Shown here: positions 21,931 to 34,975 of the stretch, piece by piece
Layout: every line of letters begins with the position of its first letter
Numbering within the stretch: position 1 is the first letter of the stretch
NCBI GenBank assembly: GCA_021186555.1
Contig: JAJKFL010000039.1
Coordinates: forward strand, 24,077,733-24,141,732
Source of the DNA: Reticulitermes speratus
Taxonomy: Eukaryota > Arthropoda > Insecta > Blattodea > Rhinotermitidae
Reading direction: 5' to 3'
DNA length: 64,000 nt
Position numbers and translations under genes: made by a program
The notes under the pieces: model-generated
Told to the model about the DNA's origin: nothing
The model's database searches: none
What the model saw: the letters and a program-made list of their open reading frames with translations, nothing else

Positions 21931-24500
21931 TTTAAACGTTGTTTGTAACATCGCCAGTCTGTCTCTGCAGATTTCTCCGTTTAAATCTGGAGATAACCGG
22001 GAGCAACTTCCACAAACCACGGACAATTATGAAGAACAAAATGTTTACTCATTATGAAGCAACAAGTCACAGCAAATTAAAAAGTAAAAATAGGTTCCAG
22101 TGAGAATTCAGTAACACATTCACCATCGTAACACTTTCCACGAGGCAAAATGGTCTTTTCCTAACAGCAGCGTGAGAGACCGCATAGGCAGTGCCATTCC
22201 ACTCTCGCTCGTGAGAAGTTCTGCAGCAGTTTTCAAGCCCGAGCCACACAGATCGAACCAACTAGGAAATTCACGCACAGCATAGCAATTCTGATGCATT
22301 CGCATTCCTACGCAACTATACATCATAAAACAATAAGTTTCCAATTGAATATCACTGGTCTACCGAGTCCTGAATGCGGATGGCGTCACGAGTTGGGGAA
22401 TGGAGGTAGTGGGGGAAGCTACCATCCGTCTTCAGTACTCAGTCAGGAATCTGTACCAACATACCGAACCCTTTCTCTGTCAAAGGAACACAGCAGGAAG
22501 TGGTGACTCGTGAGATCTCGTTTTTTGGTTACATACACCTAAAACCCTACCAACTGCACCACAAATACGTTATATCACGGGCACTGTTTATCCTTGCCAC
22601 TCTACTCTACCGTCACACTAAAACTAAGTACATACGTTTAAAGCCATCATTCTGGAGAAAGAAATGTTCATAACTACTGCGCAGTGGACAAAAGAGTACG
22701 CTATCAATGATTGTCATTACAATGTCACATACGAAAAATACAGCACAAGGATCCACTTTCAAGAACCATTACTATAAAGTTAACGTTATCTGAATTCTGC
22801 CGACTATACAGCCTCATTTCATCCGAGACAGCAAATACGTTTCTATACACGACCCCTACCCACATTTATACACAAACTGGGAAAATATATGCAATGACGA
22901 TAATCATGAGAACAGTCATGCGTTATGCTATCTGCAGTACACGGCTTTGTTTCGCGCGTGTAACTTCGCGTCATATGCTCACACCAATCCTCCCCTCCCC
23001 TCAACTACTTGAGATGTGATTCAAACATACAGGCGTATGGGAATATACCGTCATATTACTTATTAAAATTTCAGTTAAACTCTCAGAATACAATGCAGAG
23101 TGTGTAGTCAATACATAAAGTGAAAACACAACAACAAAGCCCTGGATGCGTCATCTCACACCTAGCATAACGGGTTTAGATCAAATTTACTGCGCCAGGA
23201 GGGTGGATCAGTATCAGGGATGCACAAATACCGTGTGCCAGTTTGCCGGGGGCGACTAAATTTCCTGCTGTGGCCCCTAATATCTGTGCATCTTCAGCAT
23301 GGAACTTGCTTCATGTCACCCTTCTGGCGCCTAGAATTTTGAGGTGGCTCCTACATTTTTGGAATCGTTATGAACCCCCGATCCATACCAAAATATGATC
23401 GGCGAATTTCTTTCCATCCATATATGTACCCCTAGTTTTGGCCTAGATGTAGATCAGTCACGAGAAAAGATGCATGTCTGTACCACACAATAAGACTATA
23501 ATTTAAAATGAAACATTCCTCGGTATTCTGTATATAATTGAAACGTAAGTAGAAAAACATAATCTGATCCCATGAAATATCGCTGATTAGCTTCGTCAGC
23601 AAAAAAAAAAAAAAAAAAAAAAAAAACACGCCGTGTAGCAACCGTACTGTTGATGACCACTCTCAGCAGCAGACACGTATCTGTTACAAACGAACACGAA
23701 AACCAACGAGCCATGCAAAACAGCACGGAACGAACTTGGAAACTGCTTACACCAGCTGGGAGTACACCATTCGGTCGTTAATATAGCATTGTGTTAAATG
23801 TTATTAACGGAAAGAAATTCTGCTCTGAAAGCAGCGCCAGAACACCACGATGGGTGCGAAGAATTTTTGGTTGCAAATGCCATCTCCTCTGCGCTCCTCT
23901 CCCCGCTAATTCACCCGGCCAGATTTCCAGGAACACATTTGTCACCCCATCCAAGAGCAACACTTGCGAAGGTGCTTTTGGCGGTCTGCGACCGTCCCGT
24001 AACATTCTTAAGAATTTATAAGCGGAAGTTCCATAAATCAGGTTCAGAACAACGAGCTGCGGCTGTCTGTCTCCCTGCCTGTCCATCCACACTCGTCTCA
24101 TGCAATTAAGGATACCAGCAGCTACAGAAAATTGTGGCTGGCCAGTACAACAAGAACTCTGGGAAATATACATCTTGGAGAAGCGAAGAGATGGGAAGAT
24201 AAATGGTAAGAGAGATGTTAGGAAGATTGGATGTGTCTGTCCGTCCATCCACGTCCATCCGATTCAATCGAGGACATCAACATCCAGGGAGAAGCCAGAT
24301 TTTAGATAAACAGGTTGTGGGGACGGAATGTAGGTGGATGTTAAACCAGGATTGTGTCCGCAGGTTGGTTTTGATATTACCTGTGTTGAACCTTTCCATT
24401 CTACTACCAAACTGTTGGTGTTTTGTGTTACGTATAACGACGTTCAGTATAAACTTTGGTCTGTACATCCCGTTGTGAAGTACGTAATTAAAAAAAAAGA
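21931..24500. other. Intergenic stretch
   Basis: Contents are a 26-base A run (23601-23626) and two imperfect 31-bp units (about 23249-23280 and 23327-23352) sharing ggcg.cta and a gtggc.cct block. An open frame of 156 codons (23778-24248, minus) has no recognisable motif and overlaps other open frames. Confidence 0.45.
23601..23626. repeat. Poly(A) run
   Basis: Twenty-six consecutive A residues. No retroelement body is recognisable just upstream. Confidence 0.95.
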
Positions 24501-24526
24501 GAATATACCGTCGAATACAACTATAT

Positions 24527-24795
24527 GGTATGGTATTTAATATTCTATACATGTTTCGGCCTTTTGGCCATTATCAGGTACATAAAATCACAAAAATACT
24601 CTGAGCAACGTTAATTACAACAGAAATTTCAATTATTGAAATTACTCCTGGGAATTTTTGTGATTTTGTATACCTGACGATGGCTAAAAAGCCGAAACAT
24701 GTAGTTCAGAACATTAAATACTATATAATATATAATTTCACAATTCACCAACATGTGAAATTATATTGATAAACATGCACGGTGAAAACAATACT
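24527..24795. mobile_element. Palindromic hammerhead-type element
   Basis: Inverted arms run from about 24530 and end near 24724. The right arm has CUGACGA (24674-24680), stem II GGCU/AGCC with AAAA loop and GAAAC; the left arm has the mirror motif with CUGAUAA. The tail contains ATGCACGGTG (about 24776-24785), as in the 10.2- and 34.3-kb elements. The 8-bp repeat aactatat (24519-24526 and 24796-24803) is a candidate target duplication. Outside lies a separate 15-bp inverted pair. Confidence 0.6.
24674..24704 (+). ncRNA. Hammerhead-like motif with eroded stem I
   Basis: The conserved core, stem II (GGCU/AGCC), GAAA and an AC/GU stem III with only a 2-nt loop are present, but stem I pairs over only two bases. 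Likely a weakened ribozyme. Confidence 0.45.
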
Positions 24796-24830
24796 AACTA
24801 TATAATATAGTCATGTTCGACGGTATATTC

Positions 24831-26180
24831 CTTTAAGTTTAAATTTTAGAGTTAAGCATCTTCTAGTGAAGCGTCCAGGCACTGGAAAAACATTTTATTT
24901 TACTGGTAGAATAATTCTCAAACTTATTGACCCGTGCCAATAACAACAATATTTACAAATCGAAACAATCAACACAGCATCGCTGAATGGTGACAACTAA
25001 TGCGGTCATCATTTAAACATTCGGATCTGTAAAGGATTAAATCATGGTAGTAACGACACTGGAATTCTGGGGGACTACTACGAAAAACAGTGTCTCTTAA
25101 CGTGCTGAGGGTGCCAATCTTCTACCTCTTCGACCCTGTCCAGTTAATTTACATACACCAACATTACAGACAAGAAATGAAATATTTTATAGACATCAGG
25201 TACGAACATCTGGTCAATGGAGGCAGGCCACTCGGTCCAGAAAGTTTCGAACTCTTCACTGATATCCTTATGCAGTTGCTGAAATTAAAGATTCTGACAA
25301 GTCCTCCAGCTTACTGATTTCCAGTATGAGTGAAAAGAGCATTACTATGTGAACTGATTATGTATTGATTACCTGCGGTTGGACGTGCAAGCAGCTGCGA
25401 CAGAGCTACTGCGTGCCAGCCTGGGAGTACGGCAGGGTGCGTGCCGTGCTCTGTAGAGGGTGTTACAAGTAATAGGAAATGAGGTCAGGGGGTAGCAGCA
25501 CGTCCTCCCGAATGTTCGTTTGACTATCAACAACCATCCACAACGCAGGCCATGTGTCATACACGACCAGTTCAAAGAACACACAGCAATGAACGTTAGC
25601 AATTGGCGAACATGCCTTCAAAAGTTCTGGTGCTGACGACCATGGCGCCGGTATAGTTTTCGTTTATTTACTTACATTATCCAGAAAGAATATCGTTCGT
25701 TCTCGGGAACTTTATTTGACAGCCGAACGTGTATAGTCAAAACGCGAGTATTTTGACGGTATTCACACTAATGACGATCAGTGATGATACAAGGCAACAG
25801 AATCAGTCCGGTTTTATGTACGGCACTCTTAGTGCTTATATGAGTTAGGCCATCAATCTTCAATTTTATGGCAGTCTTGCACAAACTGCTTAAGGAAATG
25901 ACCATGTGCATACAATAGGAACTGCCACTGCCTAGTTGGTGGCATGGTGTTGGTTCAATTAGGGGGAGATTAATATTCATAAATGAGCCTTAGTTTGGCG
26001 TCTGAGGATTAAACGGACATGCTACAATTTCGCAATGCCTAGGGAGGCAAAGTATTAACATGCCTTGGTCTGCAAGTTACAGAAACTGAAATATTTGTAT
26101 TGATTTACACCACGAGAAACAGAACTCCGAAAACATTCAAATAATCAGATTCAAAACAGTATTACCAACATACTATCTAA
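24831..26180. other. Unassigned intergenic stretch
   Basis: Open frames at 25090-25317 (+) and 25369-25602 (-) have no motif I recognise. Nothing else stands out. Confidence 0.45.
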
Positions 26181-26470
26181 ACGTAAAGTTGCTCCTGTGC
26201 ATGCCAGGAAGGCATATAGAGGGATGAGAGGTAGAGCTCCACTCATTCTTAACCTCGGCACTAGATGGAGGTGAGTGGTCAGCATCACGCCCCGGCCGCT
26301 TTACCCCAAGAGCAAGAATCCCGATAACAATTGAATAGGGTGCTGAGTGGGCCTCAGAGCTGATCTGAACGTTTTGGATAAGAAAGAATCTCTTACTTCT
26401 GCCGGGATTCGAACCCCGGATTGTCCAGCCAGTAGCCTAGTCACTATACCGACTATCGGTAAACGGTAGA
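26181..26470 (-). mobile_element. SINE family A, near full length
   Basis: In minus orientation it has the 3' part (aaggcatatagagggatgag, then attcttaacctcggcactag), the body, and a tRNA-like head whose B box appears as gggattcgaaccccgg, ending in a cactataccgactat A-box-side sequence. The tail matches the gtaaagttcaccctag-type end of other copies. Confidence 0.8.
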
Positions 26471-27655
26471 ACTCGTGTTAGTTTATAATTTGTACTCGTC
26501 ATGAAGATGTATAGCGAAGTCAAGCCGCAGCCAGTCCTTTTAGTATAATCAATTAAAAGTCTACTGATTAGTTTTAGGATATATCAGTAACGAGTTACTT
26601 TTCGAATGCAATGGGAAAAATGTGCACCACGACAGGGAATCCTACAAGAAAATTATACCGTAAGCCGCAAACAACTGTCACGAAAATTTAAAATTGCCTA
26701 AGTGTAATTGCTGCCAGTGCGAAAAACATAACGTGCAGCAAGCTCTATGTTACTGAACACTAAGTCACATTCGTACTGTTCATCCTTAAAGGACAGTTAC
26801 TTTCGTCCGTACCTATAAGTTTCCGCCTTGCTGTATAGGCAACTTCTCCGACACAACTGTCGAGTTCGTAGTCTAAACACATATGTGCAGGCGGCACACT
26901 GCAATCAGACTGATTTCAGCAAGAATATAGTGAGTGGTGATCGGTCTGTTTGCATAGCACTCGACTGGACTGCCGGGACAATTCAAGAAGGTTCCTTCAA
27001 CAACAATTAAAATCAAATCTTAATACAAAATTAACATTACCAACCGCTCTGCAGCAGAATTTCATCTGTACCAAACACAGCAATGTCAGAGTGACCCAGC
27101 TTTCCCTACAAATGGCACAATTTTCTCCAATATAAACCTTATGGTTTATCTTCGATAGAGAGGTTACTAAAAATAAAGTTCCAATCTTGTTGATTTCCGT
27201 GCATTTTGATGCTTATATAAATCGATGCCTATATGCAAATATTTAATGCTGCATAAAGTATTGCACTAGTAGTCTGTTTCGCTTGTTCTTACCCGTATGG
27301 ACATGATGTCGTCTTTGTCACAGCATAAAATGTATTACGGCTCCTCACCTGAAACAAAAGGAAAAGAAGACAATACTTTAATGAGCACCATCATAATATG
27401 TACAATTCAACGTATACTACTGAGATGATCAAATCGAGGGGAGGGGTGTGGGTGGGGGTAAATGGATGAGACGTGTAGCACGTGTGGAAAAGATAACATG
27501 GGTATACTGAAGTTCTGTGGTAAAACCCGACGGGAAGAAAGCACAGTGGAGTAGAGGTCTGCACGCAACGAAATGTTACAATTGTATCCGGACCGGTCGG
27601 AGGAGCGTTCGGCCCGACTGCAAGTTTACCCTCAAGTATATTATCCGTATCCGAC
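26471..27655. other. Unassigned intergenic stretch
   Basis: I see nothing recognisable. Confidence 0.5.
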
Positions 27656-27668
27656 CGAAGCCTGGCTT

Positions 27669-27911
27669 AACCTTGATTGCAGGTTTCTGCCGCGATGTTG
27701 ATGAGATCTGCGCTCTTCTGGGATATTACGCGGCGTCGTGTGGTAATTGTTTACCGACGTTTCGGGACAATGTGTCGGTCCCATCTTCACGGGTCAAGAG
27801 TCCGATTAGGAAAGGAATCTTGGCCCGTCAAGATGGGACCGACACTTTGTCCCGAAACATCGGTAAACAATTACCACAACACGCCGCGTAATATCCCAGA
27901 AGAGCGCAGAT
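27669..27911. mobile_element. Palindromic element with 13-bp duplication and hammerhead-like folds
   Basis: The two halves (from gatctgcgctcttctgggat, and its complement ending agaagagcgcagatc) form a near-perfect palindrome with a short spacer. It is flanked by cgaagcctggctt at 27656-27668 and 27912-27924, 13 of 13. Each arm has stem II GGGAC/GUCCC followed by GAAAC, as in hammerheads. The core before it is GUGAAGA or GUCAAGA instead of CUGANGA, so catalysis is unlikely. Sequences of this type (ctgggatattacgc ... tttaccgacgtttcggga) recur in insect genomes. Confidence 0.6.
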
Positions 27912-27924
27912 CGAAGCCTGGCTT

Positions 27925-28516
27925 CGTTTTATACTAACCCGAATAAAGCCCAGTCTATTCAAATCTGCTGTAACTGCAGTGTCACTACTACATGTTTCTT
28001 TTAATGCATAAATGTCAATGATCCTTGACTTAATTACTGGAGCTCTAAGAATTTTTAATATTTTGGAGTTTGAGGAAGTATACATAGATATCGGGCGCCA
28101 AATATGCAAGGTACTATCTAGAAATGCGAGTATTTCTCGGAGGGACTGCTACGAAAATTCCGGTGTAAATGACGTCTGGCTTTGTTTCCGGAGCCCGACC
28201 GAACCCACCCACCCAAGATCGTTCTCTAAATAAACTGTCAACTCACCACAATACGTGCTTGTGCAGTCCCGTTGTAACTCGTTGGTCAATTCGTAATGCA
28301 CAAACAGCGTCACAGCCATCTACAATACTTGTTAACTTCCTGACTGTATAACAAGCCTAAGATAAAGGCAAGTACAACTAAATTTCTTTTTGCGAAAAAA
28401 CCGTGGCCTGAGAAAGCCCGACAAATTCGATTGGCATTTTTTGAAAGCGGCCCGATTCCGAACATTATCTGTGCTAATAGGGCCAGTTCCGGTCCCGTGC
28501 AGAACTCTGGAGATAC
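27925..28516. other. Unassigned intergenic stretch
   Basis: No recognisable feature. Confidence 0.5.
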
Positions 28517-28612
28517 AAACGTAGATGGGAGGATAATATTACGACGGACCTTAAAAATATAAGGACGTGGACTGGACTCAGGTGGCTCAGGATCAGCTTC
28601 TCAAAAGGAATT
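28517..28612 (+). mobile_element. LINE family 1, 3' scrap
   Basis: It reads cgtagatgggaggataatat, then gacgtggactggactcag and tggctcaggatc, then agcttctcaa, matching the last codons and 3' UTR of LINE-1 with an internal gap. Confidence 0.6.
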
Positions 28613-31600
28613 ACGCTATGCTATGTTAGCAGGGAAAGCAGCTTGTTACGTTTCCAGTCATAACGTTTGCTTATCGAGGATACAAATTACGCATTAATAC
28701 AAGTTACTCGTCAGGAACGCAGCGTGTAAAACTGCTGTATGGTACAAAGTCTTACGTGACGTAGACTCCAAGTCGATCAACAGTCTTGATAAAGGTCGGA
28801 ATGATGAATGGTTATTCATATGACATCTCTGAAGCAGTAACAACACAACACATGCAATAAAAACATGTGCAGCTGGCGTGGTCAATTTTAGGGTTCCGAG
28901 GGACAAGCCATCGCCGGTTTGAATACCACCGGTAGCCTGTTACTAAAATGGTTATGAACAATGAATTTGAAAGGAATGGATACGAAGAGACCGTGGTCTA
29001 ATTGGTTTGAATCAGGAAGGCAGAAACTGTAATGTACTTTATTAACTTATTCAAGATTATTCTGTCATCTGCACTATAACGCACTCCGACTCAAACTTAA
29101 GCACACTGAATTAAAAGATCTTACTCCTTCTTACAGCACATGGCAGTTTTCCAGTATCAGCCTATAGCAAGGGCTTCATCATCACAAAACAACGAAACAG
29201 AAAACTCAAACACTGATACCTCACAAGCAATTCGAACTCGCCACCTCTAACGTGCCTTAGACTAATTTGGTTACCGGAATTGCCTTCCCATTTACCATTT
29301 ACTAGAATAAACTGTAGATTAGTCTCATTCGAAACCAAGAAACAAACACACAATACTCTATATTTAACATGTACAAATTTTATTCATGCTTCCCGCTATA
29401 CAGGATCCTCTCTCTGCACAGACGTTGCTTACAAAGCTATAGCTACCTGGAAGATCAATGTACAGATCAGTTCGTGTAAAGGAAAATACAGATTAATCAA
29501 ACAGGTATTTACAGTTAGTTTATCAACTGCTATGTAAGGCGAGTCCTTGCACAAGTAAGACAACTACTTTCGAGAACGAATGATTCGAGAACAAAGCAAA
29601 ACCTGTTCTTGCTGCAATGCATACAATGTTGACAAGTGTGTTCAACAAAAGAGTTCTGTATTATTTATTCCTGTCAACATATACGATTCTTAATAAAAGT
29701 CCAGATTTTAAAATCCGCGCTACTCTAAAAAAATATATATCGAAATGTCTACATTAACCATTTTCACAGCCGATCTCATCGTGGCAAATATTTGCTGCTC
29801 AAGTTGCTACTTCTACATATTCTATCTCTTAGATATATTTCCCCGGTTATTGCGTATTTATTATTTTTGCATGAAAAAGTCATACGACTAGGTACACAGT
29901 TAGTACTCTTTACCGAGTAATGTGGAAAGATTAAACCACCAAGGACGAGAGTGAACATGCAGAACGCACGTGACAAACAAGAAATGTATACAACATTTTA
30001 GTTTTGGAAACCACACGGTAGAATAGTTGGAAGACGATGGGGGGTCACTAGTAGACACCGACATTACAATAATGTGCTTGCTACTTTGGTTACGTTTAAC
30101 GTGTACCTTCACGGAGCTGAGAGTTGCGTACTGGTGGAATGATCAATGTAGGGACAATCCGAAATACAGTACTCATAGAAAAACCTATCCAAGAGCCACT
30201 TTATTCACAAGACCGATGCTTACTGCCCTGGAATTTAATCCCAACCGTGTGTGAATCGTCCGAAATTTGGCATAGCCTAAAAATTAACAAAGTGTGAAGA
30301 TACGAAGTACTTTATATGGAACCCTCGACACCTGTCAACATTTACTGCCCCCACACAAGATGTCTTGAGAAGAATTACTTAAAAATGTCTGTACCTTTTA
30401 GGTCTGATATCCTTCCTTTAGAGGAAATGAGGCAAGCTTATCATTGTCAGATCATCATGCTGTCTGTATTTGGCCGTGTCCTGCCATTCCACCTCTTGAG
30501 CTAGTTGACCAACTTTTACTAAACTTGGTATAAACGTTATGCCATTGAAAACCACACCAGAACCGCACTTTTTAATTCCCTGCAATTAGTAATAACAAAA
30601 TGGCGGACGTGCTAATTGTGAGGAGAGGCATCGAATTAGTGCCACTTACTTCAGAGTACTAAAATGGCGAAAGATAACGGCCCTTGGAAAGACATGCAAC
30701 ATTTGTAGGAGTACTTTTGTAGAATGTACAATAATCAGATGGCGGCAGTCCAAAAAAGCATTTCTTTAGATATTGGTTTTATGGCCACAGGTAATGAACC
30801 ACAGGTGCTAGGTATGCGAAATTTGGAGATAGGTTGTAGATGTAACTTACATATTCTGTGTGAAATATTGTTTGCAGGTCAGCAACTACAAACATGGCAA
30901 TTATGCGAATCCTTGAGGTTACATGCGACAATTTTAGCACATACAGAATACGTAACTAAATACTAAGCTCCTCACGGAAACAAAACAACAATAACAGCAG
31001 CCTCCAAACTGCTTGCTTGTAATTGGGCTCGTTTTCGTAAGATTCCTTCGGCAGCATATTTTCTAAGATTACAGAGATAGTGTACGTACATTCAAACGCT
31101 TTTTATATATTTATTGCTTTAATTTAAAAAATGTTACTAATTTTAAACACACATACACCTGTAATTAGCAATGAAAATTTCTTAGTGCGATGAATCCTCG
31201 TTCAATTTGTTGCACGAAATGTAGACCAGATCCTGAAGTTTATTCAACGCAATTACCGCTCTAATCCACAGACTGTCAAAGGCACAAATGCTTACGGTCT
31301 TATCGCTGGAAGAAAACAGTTGGGGTCAGAAACGTCAGGAAGGCCTCTTTCTTAGAACTACAATTTGTAGCAGCGGGAACATGACAAGGTAGCATTTAGA
31401 ACGGCATGTCAGAGTAGAATGGCGAAGACATAAATGTTACGTGTTTTCAGGAATTACTCACCCTATCTTCCGAAACAGTGACGGAATACCCAGTACCCAG
31501 ACAAAGGCTAAGACTCCATCAGTCTCTTAGAGCAGTCTTTCCAAACCGGTGAGACTTTACGATCGCCTTGGTGACGTTAAGAATCGAAAATAAGAACTTA

Positions 31601-31952
31601 TGTAAACTACAATTCTTGGAAAAGCGGGGATTTTAATGATCCGTGAGACGAAAATGCAAACGTTGAAAATAAGTGTCATACACTTACGTACATAACAACT
31701 GAACAGCATTCTCATATACCTACGAGAAACCCTAACAGAGGGGTCTCACTCAAAAAAATAACATGGATTTCCGATTATGAGACAAAGTTCTGCAGCAATA
31801 TAAACTATAAAAACAAAATGAACTGAATACACACACGGTGATTTCCTCGGATTCCTTGACCACTTCTACCACTTTTTAGTAAATGTCTCTGCACTTAACA
31901 TCAATCACCTTAGACGGAGAAAAATTAATTACCCAATGTTTTCGTAATTTCA

Positions 31953-31983
<31 letters not shown>

Positions 31984-34000
31984 TACTGCAATTGGGTTTT
32001 CACCCGGTGGCAGTAGTCCTTACACTAGTACACATAATACAAATGGACATATAAATATACATAAAAGTAACAATACAAAATAAACTATACACAATTACAA
32101 AACAAAATACATACATTAAATACAAGTACACACATTAGAACACCGTACACGCATTACAATACGCGTTTTCGGAAATTAAATATTATTTTCAAACAACTTA
32201 CATACAAATGTCGGAAACCTCGCCAACACTGTCACTGAACATATCTCAATTACAAGGCAGGGCTTTATTCCAAACCTCAAACGACAGAAAATAACACAGA
32301 CATTCTGAGAATATAGCGCTCTCTGAGAATATGCACAGCCCTTACTCCTGCTTTTCTCACAGTATTTTCAAAAGTTAAATCCATCGCTCCCAAAATTACT
32401 AGACAACTCAACAAAGACTGCGAGCTCAGCGCCTACAGAGTAAGCAGTAAACTTCATATTAACACATACGAGTATATAAGGTCTGCAAGCGAGCCTACGA
32501 TCTTCAGTACATTAAATTGTCTCTGTCTCAACTGAGCTTGAATATAACTTGCATACAGAAACTCACATATCGCCATCATCTACTACAAATTTTCCTTCCC
32601 GCATTTTAATTTCTATTTATGTTTAGTATTTTGTATTCGCCCTCTAAATCTTTAACACATTTCTTCCAAGACTGCTTTAAGTCCATTTTATCACATTTCG
32701 GATGCTCTTCCTTACAGCGTTCACCTTTGTCTCATTTCATTACTTCTATTTTTGAACCACAATCACAATGCTTCTTCATCCTTCTGACTAGTGTCTAGTT
32801 ATATCATTCCACCAAGGTGTCTCCTTACGTCTTCTCTTCTGACTGCGAGTACTTCTGCCACGGGTTTATACAGCTCTAACAAACTTCTCCTAAGCGTTAC
32901 CAATTTTTCTTCAGCTGATGCTATTTCATCCGGATCCAAATTTGAACTCCATACACACAACGGTAACAGGCCAACATTTCAGAGTGGTTCTCTGTAGAAT
33001 TATTGGATTTACAACGAGAAAATTAATTTTGCTTTATAGCATAAATCTCACACTCGCTGAACATACATGGCATACTTACTGGTGAAAACTCTTGGGTCAC
33101 CAGAACCATCACTCATCTTGCATGATTATGGTTAATCCAGGTTTCATGCAAATGGAATATCTAAGTGGTACCAGTCGTTCTTATGGTTGCCGCTCTAACA
33201 GCAGCGATACCACTGTGTTCCATGAAGAACATTCTGCTGTCGTTGAATCTCTTGTGTTTGAATCCAAGCATACTAGGATCCTCAGCATTAACTATCTGCT
33301 TACACTTCTTTCGCTTTCACACCCGGTTTCTTTGTTCTCGGGAATTCTCCACTGTCGTAAATACAAAGTGTACCCTAAACTACTGGAAATCCACAACTCC
33401 ACTTCACTTAAATGATTTTGCGACATTTACAATTCTTTACACAGTTCGAAGTCCTAGGTCACACAGTTACTGACCGTTCCTGAAATCTGGCAACACTGTT
33501 AGTGGCATTACAATTTGCTTCGTCTGCCTGTTCAGACCCGTCAGTTTGAAACACCGGTACACTTTATACACAATTTCTCTACGTAGTATATGTAGAGCCT
33601 TTCGTTTACTTCCAGTTCCTTGTTTCAAAAACCGCAAATCAACACAATTTAAATATACACAGCAGGGGCAAATAGCACTTTAACCACGTCAATGTTCTGC
33701 AACAACAGCACCTGTTACGGAAAGCTGCTGAATGGCACAGCCAGAGAGAGAACACGTGACATAACTTGTCGCTGCACATACATTTGCAAGCAGCCGTCGT
33801 GACTGTTCCAGACAATAGGTGCAAACTAGTGGCATGCACGTCGACAATTCAAAAGGAAAAATGACAACTCCCATATCTAACAACACAGATTTACGGAATC
33901 GGTACTAAGGCCACGTGTACCACCTGCCGTAACACTTAACAACAGTGCATGTGTGCGAACAGCGATTATTTTCCCGGACAGTATCTTAAGGATAGGCATC
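28613..34000. other. Long intergenic stretch
   Basis: It contains an ATT microsatellite at about 31953-31983. On the minus strand around 32760-32990 a readable stretch (EEKLVTLRRSLLELYKPVAE, then RREDVRRHLGG) may be a decayed LINE linker region, but I cannot place it. Nothing else was recognised. Confidence 0.4.
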
Positions 34001-34079
34001 TCATTGTGATGAAATTATACAAAGCAAAGGGCGAAGGCCGTTAATCACGACTAATTTTCATGTTATACTATTATATAAC

Positions 34080-34132
34080 TTTCATGCGCAATATCTTTCG
34101 GCGTAAGTACAAAAAGCCATCATCAGGCGAAA
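34080..34132 (-). ncRNA. Degenerate hammerhead-like motif
   Basis: The minus strand has cgcCUGAUGA, U, GGC, a 13-nt loop, GCC and GAAA in the correct order. Stem III and stem I do not pair convincingly. It may be a relic of a related element whose ends I could not find. Confidence 0.3.
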
Positions 34133-34431
34133 TTAGAAGCAGAATAACAACGTATCATAGAATCTTCACCTTCACCCTGAAGTACTAAACATTAATTTCA
34201 ATTATTCAATTTTAAAGCCATGTTATTACTATCTTATATAGAACCTCTCTCTGTTCAAAAAAGTTTAATAATCTCGGCTTATTTTATCTTACGAAGACTG
34301 TAAAGTTGAGATCTCAACTATATATATCGACATGAACAATGTATTTTCATATTAAATTAAGTTATAAACCAACCGATGCACACTAAAACCACTTTTTTAA
34401 GTAGCTTTATTATAAAATTGTTAAAATTGTA

Positions 34432-34471
34432 CCCCTACACGTGTTTCGATCCTAGGATCATCGTCAGGGGG
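34432..34471 (-). ncRNA. Hammerhead-like ribozyme motif, left arm
   Basis: Exact mirror of the 34936-34975 motif: CCCC, CUGACGA, U, stem II GAUC/GAUC, GAAA, 2-3 bp stem III, A, GGGG. Confidence 0.65.
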
Positions 34472-34935
34472 GTTTATTGCTAAAAGCTACAGTCACTTCA
34501 ACACATGATTTAAAATATTCTATCTGCACTTTGAAACATAAGTTAAAATCTTGTAAAAGGATTCTCTAAAAGTTGTAAAATTATAAAAGCACTGTAGATG
34601 GTAGATTGTGGAACTGCTGGCGTGTGGTATTAAAAGCATATGAAATGTTTTTGCGTGGAGCGGAGTGTACTACGTTTTGCGCTGTGAGGAATACTATGGT
34701 GACTCCACCATACTATTCCTCACAGCGCAACACGTAGTACACTCCGCTCTACGCAAAAACATTTCATATGCTTTTAATACCACACGCCAGCAGTTCCACA
34801 ATCTACCATCTACAGTGCTTTTATAATTTTACAACTTTTAGAGAATCCTTTTACAAGATTTTAACTTATGTTTCAAAGTGCAGATAGAATATTTTAAATC
34901 ATGTGTTGAAGTGACTGTAGCTTTTAGCAATAAAC

Positions 34936-34975
34936 CCCCCTGACGATGATCCTAGGATCGAAACACGTGTAGGGG
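34936..34975 (+). ncRNA. Hammerhead-like ribozyme motif, right arm
   Basis: The core CUGACGA is at 34940-34946. Stem II GAUC (34948-34951) pairs with GAUC (34956-34959) across loop CUAG. GAAA is at 34960-34963, stem III AC/GU closes acgu, the predicted cut follows A34971, and stem I pairs 34936-34939 with 34972-34975. Confidence 0.7.

Noticed and set aside
23778-24248. 156-codon minus-strand open frame
   Set aside because: No motif is recognisable, several other frames over the same bases are also open, and composition explains it.
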